Notes under the pieces: model-generated
What the model was told of the DNA's origin: nothing
Databases searched by the model: none
Seen by the model: the letters and a program-made list of their open reading frames with translations, nothing else
Shown: positions 40,454 through 64,000 of the stretch, one piece after another
Position numbering within the stretch: position 1 is the stretch's first letter
How the letters are laid out: the number at the start of each line of letters is the position of its first letter
Program-made: the position numbers and the translations under genes
From: Pterobdella sp. o SKG-2022
Taxonomy: Eukaryota > Annelida > Clitellata > Hirudinida > Piscicolidae
Direction: 5' to 3'
DNA length: 64,000 nucleotides
Assembly: GCA_964035795.1 (NCBI GenBank)
Contig: OZ038321.1
Span: forward strand, 5,446,337-5,510,336

Positions 40454-42229
40454 GTGAGTGTTTTGTAGGCACAAATGATTTCATTACAGATCTCACAAAC
40501 TTTTATATAAATTGATATATTATTTCAATTGAAGAAATAAAAGCAAAATCTTTCATGAAGAGATTGGATGGGGAGTATGTAGAGAGCTTGATGTTACAAG
40601 TCATCCCCAACAGATCATGTTCAAGGGTATTTTGTGCTATAGCCTGCCTTCGAAACCGTCTGTGTAACGGCTTCAACTTTCACAATGTTGGTCTTTTGAG
40701 ATGAAACTTTTTAATGTTTTGTTGAAAAGTAAAAATGAAGTATGCTTTCCTTCACAAAAACTAAATCAAGAGTTTGTTTTTTATAAGCTGATTAAATGGT
40801 TACAGAAACAATTTAAAAATTTTTATAAATTAAAAACGGACTTTCAGTCAGATTAAATCTTTCAGGATTTTGATAGTTGTTTAAAAAAATATCCACTATT
40901 TTGTACTCTGGCAGAATTCCATAGATTCAAGTTATTTAATATACTTTTTTAAACTAGCAAAGTATGAAGATGGACAGAATATGTAGCTGTGATTTAAGAG
41001 GCAGTGAACACTACACCTCTCCACGTAGCATTTTCCAAGCTGGGTCAAGCTATTGGGACTAAGAAGATGTTTGTTGGCAATTTTCAATTTCAAAAAATTG
41101 ATTCACTGTATTAAATTTCCAATAAGTTTTTAAAGATCTTTAGTGAGTATATCTGCACCTTGTCTTTGATTGAAATTTTTCGAATTATTAATTGCACATT
41201 CGATCATTTATTAAACTTTCATCATTTGATAAACATTATATGTTGTTTCATGAAATTTAATAAAAAAAAATTAGAATTTTTTTCAAGTTTTAGTTAAGTT
41301 AAACGCAAAAAAAAAGATTTAATGAAGAAATTATAAAACAATAACGAAAAAAAGAACCTTAAAATACATAAATACTGAAAATCAAAAACAAATACATCAA
41401 AGAAAACATTACAATATATCAAAAAATATTCAATTCTATCAGCCTGATGTTCATAAAACAAACGCAAGAGGCAGACCACCATCATCCCTTGTTAATACTC
41501 TAATAAATGATCTGCGTCTTTTAAACTTGAAAATTGAAAAAATCGAAACTATTGACAAAATCGAATACAAGAAGAAAATAAAAGACGAAAAGTTCGTTTT
41601 AGTCCTTTCATTGTTCCGTTATTTTTTAGTTTAAACTGCATTATTTTATTTCATTCTAAAGTTAATTAGTTTGTAAATATTGAATGAGTCTATAAATTTA
41701 TGTTTAAGTAAAAACCGATGAGTTGTCTTTGAAATTAAAATTATAAACTTGGTATATTGCTCGATTTTTGACTTTATATCAAAGTGGTGTTGAAGTAATT
41801 CATGTCATTATAATAAATCGCGTTTGTTGCTGCAAAATTAGGAATGTCTGAAATATCCACTCCGAATTTTTATAAATTCGTATTTTTGACCAGTTGATCG
41901 AATGTGTTATGCAATGTTCATCTAAAAAATCTAAAATAATCTTAAGAAATTGAGAAAAAAAATCATTAAAGTTGGACAGGTTTTTGATTCATTGATTAAA
42001 TCTTTCTATACGACTTTACAATGCTTTTTATCGATTATAACTCCAGTATTCTGATTGTTTAGCAAGAACTTCCATGAAAAAAAATTTTAAAGAATTTGAA
42101 TAAAATCTATTGTTACATATATGAATTTGATACTCAACACAAAAAGAAATTTTTTGAATAGCTGAGGTTTATTTGTTTGTTTTTCAGGATAATTTAAAAG
42201 AATTGCATCTTTTATCGCTCAAAAGATTT
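40454..42229 (+). other. AT-rich region with a LINE C-terminal scrap
   Basis: Most of the stretch shows nothing. At 41455-41640 the plus strand reads ARGRPPSSLVNTLINDLRLL and IETIDKIEYKKKIK, which resembles the RGRP segment at the C-terminus of some LINE proteins. The similarity is short. Exons completing the lectin gene were not found. Confidence 0.4.
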
Positions 42230-42440
42230 GCGATCCTTTTCTACAGGCACTTCGCGATCAGGCAAGAGTATTGAATAGCGAGCCTATAGTTCATGAACCA
42301 ATCATATAACCCCTAAAAAAATTGTGAAAGTACTGAAATAATCATTTTTAAAAGTTTTATAAAAAAAATAAAACTAGAATTTATCAACTAACAAAGCTTT
42401 TTATACAATCCGTGAATATTTAAACATTATGATACATGAA
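42230..42440 (+). repeat. Dispersed repeat R (copy 3)
   Basis: GGCACTTCGCGATCAGGCAA, TTGTGAAAGTACTGAAATAA, TTTATCAACTAACAAAGCTT and ATCCGTGAATATTTAAACAT follow the order of the copy at 17380-17565. Only the central half is present; a short related piece (GCATATGATTGGCTAATC) recurs near 42585. Confidence 0.75.
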
Positions 42441-42717
42441 AATTGATTTGCATACATTTTGATTGACTTATCAGCGTTGAAAATCCACTTTTGGAGGTTT
42501 TTAAATAGATTTTAAATAAAAAAATATTCATTGTGCATAATTTTAATTCTAAAAATAAATAAATTCTAACAAAATCCTAACAAAGCATATGATTGGCTAA
42601 TCTTAAAGCAATGCTTCGCAAATTGGAACTTCTTTATGTTTTTCTGAAGAGAAATATTCATTATAATATTTTAAGACACAAGAGACAGCCACATAAATAA
42701 ACATGAAGTTATAATCT

Positions 42718-42723
42718 TTTATT
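42718..42723 (-). terminator. Poly(A) signal AATAAA of EXOSC4
   Basis: AATAAA on the minus strand lies 33 nt downstream of the EXOSC4 stop codon, a suitable position for 3'-end cleavage. Confidence 0.6.
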
Positions 42724-42755
42724 AAAACAAAAAACTATATAGATCACAAAAAAAA

Positions 42756-45700
42756 TCATTCATCAACAGAGCTGGCCTGTTGTCTGACGATATGCACGAG
42801 ACGTTCAAAAACTTTATAACAAGCCTCTGAAGCCGCATCCATGCATTCCTCTATCCGATCTGTCGTCAGTCTTCCGTTCTTCGATAACATCGCTATCTGA
42901 TGGCAAAGGAATATGTTATGAACGCGTTACATTGTGCTTTAAAACGCCAAAAATCATTGATAGATAACTGTGAACCTCATGATGGCGATAAACCGTTTGT
43001 GATGAATTGGCAAATATAAAACATGAGACATGTGGGAGCTTACTTGATTGGAGTGGGGAATGGTGGCGAGTATGAGTTTGGAGGTGCATTGGGACTCTTC
43101 ATTATGACTGAGATCTGCCAAGGTTTCATCGTTGAAGCTTCCAATGCTGCTTGCTACCATCAAACCTAGTGTTGTGCCGTGTCAAACGTTCAAAAAAAGC
43201 ACATACATTATAAAATAACTCATGTGAGAATAATGATAAAGGATGCCTTTAAGACAGACTCCGGCATCAAGCAGGGCCAGGGTGACAGCATTGATGCTGC
43301 ATGCCAGACTGCTACCATCTCCCTGTAACAACTGACAGGTGGCAATGATGATTATGAACAATTAATGATGCAATATAGTTTTGAAACTATTGTAGCTTAG
43401 TTTAATAGGCTTGTAGTGAGAACCATTATATTGCGAGTAAAATTAAGGATAGTAAATATGAATCTACAAGAGTTTGAACTATTTGAGCAAAAAATAGTAA
43501 ATTCACGATTTTTTCATTTATTTTTCGATAAAATGTTAAAATTTCGGGTCTTAACTATTCGATAGTTTAAAAAAAAACCAGTTATAAAACCGACCATTAA
43601 AATTATGGAAAAAACTTTAAAAATTCGATTCTAGAATTAAAATTATGATCATTATACACCGTTTACAGAAATAGAAAAGGTAATGATGATGGTTATAAAG
43701 CTGACAAAGTGACTCATGAGACCACCGTTGTTGTAAAATGTGCAACAAGCCAGAAATAAAGATTGCCAAAAAAATCCTCAAAATAAATCCAGATTACAAA
43801 GTTTCAATTTTAAATATGGTAGTTGAGCATTTTTTAAGGTGGGTGTTCAGGTTCTATAGGATACACAACAACAAAAAATTAAGCTTTAAAATGCCACAAT
43901 GTTTAACATTATTTTTTTCATTTTAATGATAAATGATGAAAAACGCATAAGGTTACATAAAGAAACAACCAAGACTCACCTCGACAAAAATGTCTATCTT
44001 GGATCGTGGATACAAGTGACTGAGTATGCAGTGTTGGAAAGTGTTCTTTATGTCAAATCCCATCTCCACACTCTTGCGGTCGCCTCTAGGTCGTACCTGA
44101 TACGAAAAATCATTTTCAGCAGTTTGAAGATTATAAAGGCTTCATTGTTAGTTAACGTTTATTTGATAATGATAACTATACTTTGGATGTTAAAAGTTTT
44201 GTATAAATAAAACTTTCAATGATATTCCTTGTTTTTTAGATTATCATATGACCACCTGCCTACAGAGCCCACTGGCAATAACTAACAAACTAAATTGATA
44301 TCCTTTGGTTGATATAAGATTAATTGTACAAACGAAGTATACAAGGTTCTTAAAGATCTTTGTTGAGAATTTATAAGTGATGGTGCTTTTGAAAAGCAAA
44401 GAGACACCATACCGTAAATTATAGAAGAATTTGATATGAAAATAAGAAACAAAGACAAATTAGACATAAAAACAATTAAAAAAAAATACGCTTATAAAAA
44501 TAGTTTATGAAAGCAAAATAAAAGGAATCATTTGAAGAACGGGAATGACTTATAAATGACACAAAGCTTTGTGGTCAGGTAAAATTTTAACCCTTATATT
44601 TTACATAAAGCATTATCCATATTTTTTTATATCTAAAAACTAAAACTATACAAGAAAAAACACAGAATCTTGAATCTGGTAACGATTTTTCAATCTAAAA
44701 CTCTGTTCTAAATACTACTCAAATGTTGCATCTTTTGATGTTAGTTGGATTTTCTCATTGAATAAGAATAAAAATAAAACAAGCAACCATAAATAATGTA
44801 AAATGTGAGCAGTGTGATGAATGAACCATAACTAATGGAAAATACCTTCCTCTCAGTGGTGCTGAAAACTGCACTACTGAACTGGCAGTTGATCAAGGCA
44901 CCTTCTAAACTTGACTTGGAGCTCCTGGTCTAGAGGGAGGTGGAAAAGAAAAAATTAGGGAAGAGATCTTGTTATTATAGTTAAAAAATATGATTATACA
45001 ACTAAAATGATATGATAATAGTGACATAAAGTTAATAATAACATAATATTATTGATTTCAAAACACCCCTTCATCTTAGTTGATTTCTGTGGTACTTTGA
45101 AAATTGAATTAAATACTATTCCAAAATTACTCATTCAAAGATAAATTATAGCAAAAAAAATCACCAAATGAATTTCATTATCTTGTATTAAAACTACAAA
45201 AGGGACAAAAGTGAGTGATGAGTCACCTCATGAGGCCCATATACTGCCACAAGCACTCTTGTGTGGCCGACCTACATCATTGTGGGTTATTAAATGACTA
45301 TTATGATCAGGAATTGAGATTGATTGTGATGTCCATAATGGAAAGAATGAGTTAAAAACAATTATTTTTATGGTTTAGAAAATTATTTTACTGAAATCAT
45401 AATTTAAATAAAACTACTCAATTAAGCATATAAATAATATTACTCAAATTTTTGAAATATGTTTTCACATAAAATGGCTTAGATCAAAAATACATAAAAC
45501 TATGATGGTGATTAAGAATAAAAAAACCTCCAAGTAGGCAGACCCATCAGCTCGAGAACAGACACCCATGGAAGCTTTGATATCTCGAAGATCTCTGGGT
45601 CTTCTGCCATCTTGTCTATAGAGCAATATGAAATTAGCTCATAAATGTGTGCATTATACCATTCATTTAGAAAACAAGGAGGTACTGCGATTATATATGT

Positions 45701-45903
45701 TGTACACTTGTTTTTATGATCAAAATTTGATTTAAGTAATTTTTATTCGTACTTCTTAAGGATGATGCATTTAATCTAATGTTAGTTCTTAAAGTTATTA
45801 AAGTTTGCTTAACTATATGATAAAAAAAATCTTCAATAGGTTGAATATGGAATAAAAATTGAAAAACAACTTACCGATATTTCTCTTCTGTCAAGACCTG
45901 CAT
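42756..45903 (-). CDS. EXOSC4: Exosome complex component RRP41
   Basis: RRP41 is one of the six RNase PH-type ring subunits of the RNA exosome, which processes and degrades RNA 3'-to-5' in nucleus and cytoplasm; in animals the ring is catalytically silent and threads RNA to other subunits. The exons are 45875-45903, 45528-45615, 45227-45271, 44846-44929, 43980-44096, 43247-43331, 43044-43165 and 42756-42896. They give 236 residues against about 245 in human. Landmarks are RQDGRRPRDLRDIKASMGV, ADGSAYLE, VLVAVYGPHE, FSTTERK, RPRGDRKSVEMG, HLYPRSKIDIFVE, LLQGDGSSLACSINAVTLAL and ETLADLSHNEE. All joins are in phase. The sixth exon must end at a GC donor (AAAG then GCATCC) to keep frame and length. 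The short second intron and an AATAAA close behind the stop make this a compact, apparently functional gene. Confidence 0.95.
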
Positions 45904-46193
45904 CCCAGCCGTAATTTTGAAAATGTGTTTTAAATCTACGTTACTTTTAATATTTTTCTATAACAAAATATACTTTTAATATTTTAAAAGGGAATTTCGT
46001 TGTATTGAAACATTTGAACGTGTTATGTAATACATGTTGTATAAAATAAAAATTTATTTCAAATATTTGAAAGTGTTAAAACATATTTAAAATAAGCTAA
46101 TTTTTAAAAATAAATTTTATTTTAACCATTTTAATACAACAAAATATAAAAGTACTAAAGTTTAAAGCACATTAGCCCAATCGTCATCTTAAA
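45904..46193. promoter_or_regulatory. Shared divergent promoter of EXOSC4 and ACADSB
   Basis: Only 290 bp separate the two start codons, which point away from each other, so both promoters and 5' UTRs must lie here or overlap the first exons. The interval holds a decayed inverted pair: TACTTTTAATATTTT near 45970 with AAAATATAAAAGTA near 46141, and TTTCGTTGTATTGAAA near 45995 with TTTTAATACAACAAAA near 46129. There is no clear TATA box or initiator that I would defend. Confidence 0.55.
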
Positions 46194-54700
<8,507 letters not shown>

Positions 54701-56040
54701 ACAGGAAGAATCACCATTAATATTACTTCCATCGTTTATTTCCTCTATTATTTTCATATTGATCTTATTTTTATGATCGTTTTTTCTTTTAATATTATAT
54801 AAACTTTCCAATATTTTAAGGCCAGTAATAGTTTTATTACAAAATTGCACACACATTTGAATGCATTATTAACACCATAAAACTTCCTAGGAGAACATCA
54901 AGATGAAGTAATGAGTTTCAATGGATTGGCCATCATAATAGTTAACATATGTTATATTAACAACAATGAAGATGTGATGGTTAATATTGATTATCATGGA
55001 GATAAGAGCAATTTAGATTTATTTTTGTTCATGATCATGTTAATGGTTTCTATTAGTTTTTTGAACAATTTACACGAATGATAATAAATTAAATTGATTA
55101 ATAATCACAATTATCAAAGATCTAAAAATAAAATTCTCATGAAATGTTTGGACGACCCGTAATGAATGTGAATGGACAAAATAATCCACTTCTTATAATG
55201 GCATCTCTAAGCCAAAGATAATGATTGTATATGAAACTAAATAACCTTCAACAATTAGTACGAAGCTTTTCTATTTAAATAACATCACAACAACAAAGCT
55301 TCGTACCGGTTATTGAATGATGTTATTCAAATTGATAATTCTTAGTTGAATGATGAAACTGGAGGAATGAAATAAATAGTTAAGAAAAGATTAAGTAGTA
55401 AAATAAAGAGACACAAACGATGATAGTTGGGCGTAAGAAATTGAATTTAATAGATTAAAAGTAGATTAGTATATAAACTTTCAAAAATAAAATATTTTTA
55501 TAAATTAAAATGCCAAATTATTGAAGAAATAATCCAATAAGAGATAGAAAATAAATAATTTATTTAAAAAATTTAAAAAAATCTCAATAAACTATAGAAA
55601 ATAAGTCATATTTGATGCAAACACGATATAAGGCTCATGAATACCATTGTTCACATGATCTTTGGTATTATATGGTTTGGTTGATGACTCAGTAATGGAT
55701 TAAGTAATGATAAAGTTGGACATAAGATCAAGTTATTTAAAAAAACCATCATATTACCGTTAAAATACGTTTGAATTTTGTTGCCATGCTAATCAAGTGA
55801 TTTTTGAATCATTTGAAATTGATACACTTTTTACAATTTTTGATCATAATTAAAAATCCCATGAATTATGGAAGAATAGTGGAGGAGTGAATTCAAGTTG
55901 CAAGTTAAAGTGGGATAGATGAAAATAGTCAGATAGATGGATAATAAATATAACTCTCACTATGAAATCAATTGAGCATCATAGCTTAAGTTACAACTAC
56001 GTGGTATGAACAAGAGATGAAACAAAATGCCCGGTACCCA
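54701..56040. other. Convergent intergenic region between ACADSB and V-ATPase C
   Basis: I see no coding sequence. A short inverted pair (GTACGAAGCTTTTC near 55259 and CAAAGCTTCGTAC near 55294) carries the foldback core motif. The 3' UTRs of both genes must lie here; no poly(A) signal stands out close to either stop. Confidence 0.5.
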
Positions 56041-62258
<6,218 letters not shown>

Positions 62259-62749
62259 TGTGATTTAAAATGATGGTTGTAATATATGTCCTAATTACTA
62301 GTATCTTATTGCAGTGGTCGGTGGGTGAGTTTTGATTTACGTTTTATGGTTTAATTAACTTTTATCCTTATCAAGCTTACGTTCTGTAATTTAAGTAGTT
62401 TTTAAAGTGTTTTATATCAGTTTTAACTTTTCCAGAATATTTTCGACAACGTATCTGTTTTAAATAATGTCTTTGTACTCAGCAAACTTCAAATATTTTA
62501 ATTTGTGAATGTTGCAAAATAGTAATATTTTTATAAAAACAACATTCTGTTTACGAACTAATTTGATTGAGTTTAGCAGGTCACTTGACTAATCACTACG
62601 TTAAGACAGTTGCCAGCACATCCAAGGTTAGTGACTAAGTTGGAAATATATCTCTTTTTTAAACCTCAGTTGAAAATAAATGAATTATGGTATTTTTTTC
62701 AGCAGATTTATAAAATTATAATTTAAAATTGCATTCCATCAAAAATAAT
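62259..62749. promoter_or_regulatory. Upstream region of V-ATPase C
   Basis: The start codon is at 62258 on the minus strand, so this interval should hold the promoter and 5' UTR. No TATA box, CpG-rich block or conserved element can be singled out by eye. Confidence 0.35.
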
Positions 62750-63870
62750 AATGAATAAGCCTCCCAAGCCCTGGTTTAGGGAAAAAAGTCGTCTTCATTC
62801 AAAAAATTTTAATTTAATGAAGCATACAAACTCTCCAGCTGAAATGAAAAAATAAAAATTAATGAAAAGCTTAGTTCAAAAATAGCAGAACAAGAATATC
62901 AAAATTACATTAACAATGTACCGGAACCAACTGACGAATTAAATAGCAAACAACACAAACAGAAAAAATTTTTGAACTACATAAAGTCTTTGCAAAAAGA
63001 TAATAATGGTATACCTCCACTCAAACACAATTTTATTTAAAAGACAGAGCATAAAAGTATTTGAATTTCAATAAATTTTATTTGATATTCAAATTTTAAT
63101 AGCTTAACATTAATTTATTTTTTGTTTTTAAACCCACATTCCCATCCTGAGACAGTTTGCTCATGTCAACTAAAATCTTCTGCCAAGCCAGCCATAAGAG
63201 AATATCAGTCTTTTGATTCCAGCTACCACAGCCTACCGTTATCAAGAAAAACAGCTTATAAATAAAGGCTCTGAGTTTGATGTAATTTAATACCCAGGAC
63301 CAATATATATATATATATATATATCAATATTTAAAGTTTTATTCGATTTAATTCAAGAGAATAGAAGAAGTTACTAATTATCCCTTACATATTCTAAAAA
63401 AACAAAAAATTCTAGATATACAATTCCACAAAAGGCTATCTAAAAAATGCAATAAACTATTTACATTTAATATTTCAGATAAAACTGAAAAACTTGAATA
63501 AATTGAAAGAATGTTTAAATACAATATCATAAAAAACCTAGAACTAAAAAATTATTACATAAGTTTTTCCTAGATTTGAGTTAAACATTTGATACTATAA
63601 GTCACAGCTTATTATTATCTAAGTTATACACCCTGAATTTTTCAAATTTATCTATAGGTTGGATAGAATCATTTATTACAAATAGGCAATAAATAGTAGA
63701 TCTTAATGGATACCAATCCAATCCCAAAATGATTAATATGGGTGTTTTTCAAAAATCTATTCTTGGGCCTCTATTATTGATTATATTCATAAATGATTTT
63801 CCAATTAACAATTAAATATATGGCAGAATAATATAGGCTGATGAAATAGTTATTACATTTCCTATCTATA
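62750..63870 (+). mobile_element. Decayed LINE, interrupted
   Basis: Frames near 62750-63035 read MNKPPKPWFREKSRLHSKN, then AEQEYQNYINNVPEP and KKFLNYIKSLQKDNNGIPPL, the linker between endonuclease and reverse transcriptase of CR1/Jockey-type LINEs. Frames near 63655-63850 read GWIESFITNRQ, then MGVFQKSILGPLLLIIFIND, the reverse-transcriptase core where most relatives have GVPQGSVLGPLLFLIFIND. Stops are frequent. A family X copy lies between the two halves. Strongly AT-shifted, hence old. Confidence 0.75.
63120..63325 (+). repeat. Repeat family X, fourth copy, ending in (AT)n
   Basis: TTCTGCCAAGCCAGCCATAA, GAATATCAGTCTTTTGATTC, AGCTACCACAGCCTACCGTT and ATACCCAGGACCAATATATA follow the order of 47960-48135. 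It is the most diverged copy and appears inserted in the LINE at 62750-63870. An AT array (63302-63325) follows its end. Confidence 0.7.
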
Positions 63871-63900
63871 TGAAAAACCCATATAATACGAATAAGTATT

Positions 63901-63998
63901 ATTTCAGAACACTAGTTAGTTAAGAAGCTTTTCGTTATCAACGTAACATTTTCTAGTCTCTTCGTATTTTAATAAACTAACTAACGTTCTGAAATAAT
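63901..63998. repeat. Foldback element, relative of 10815 and 28417
   Basis: The arms TTTCAGAACACTAGTTAGTT and AACTAACTAACGTTCTGAAA enclose GAAGCTTTTCGTTATCAACGTAACATTTTCTAGT-type sequence, matching the arm core of the two longer copies. The inner half of the right arm is lost. Confidence 0.8.
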
Positions 63999-64000
63999 CC

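Overview
The window is AT-rich nuclear DNA from an animal. Every recognisable gene is split into many short exons with GT-AG introns, and one is an axonemal dynein, so the organism builds motile cilia. The non-LTR retrotransposons (several LINE groups), a Penelope-like element, a MULE transposase relic, tRNA-derived SINEs and long microsatellites all fit an invertebrate metazoan. I cannot fix the phylum from the sequence. All exon models below were joined by hand from reading frames and splice sites, without transcripts.

Layout. Positions 122-16987 (minus strand) hold the 5' part of an axonemal dynein heavy chain, DNAH6-like: 36 exons that join without a frame break into 1,506 codons, from a start Met to the AAA1 Walker A and Walker B region. 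The rest of the gene lies beyond the left edge. Its largest intron (12302-16067) carries two LINE relics and a 379-bp ATCT array. Positions 17000-30100 are gene-poor and full of mobile-element relics: a LINE 3' end, MULE transposase pieces in both orientations, LINE endonuclease and reverse-transcriptase pieces in opposite orientations, a SINE nested in a LINE copy, and foldback elements. A 97-nt hairpin at 22791-22887 resembles a microRNA precursor. Positions 30166-35262 (plus) hold at least eleven exons of a helical protein I do not recognise.

Positions 36200-42450 carry a Penelope-like element, a CR1/L2-like LINE tail, a SINE and two exons of an orphan C-type lectin domain with an EPN motif. 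Then come three well-supported, near-complete housekeeping genes: exosome subunit RRP41/EXOSC4 (42756-45903, minus, 236 aa), short/branched-chain acyl-CoA dehydrogenase ACADSB (46194-54700, plus, 412 aa), and V-ATPase subunit C (56041-62258, minus, 389 aa). EXOSC4 and ACADSB start head-to-head, 290 bp apart. ACADSB and V-ATPase C converge. The right end (62750-64000) is a decayed LINE split by another repeat, followed by a foldback element.

The genes do not form one pathway: they cover ciliary motility, RNA processing, mitochondrial branched-chain amino-acid breakdown and proton pumping. The recurrent theme is repeats. One palindromic foldback group with a shared GAAGCTTTTCG core recurs across the window, a four-copy unnamed repeat has three copies in or beside gene introns, and CA arrays abut splice sites in ACADSB.
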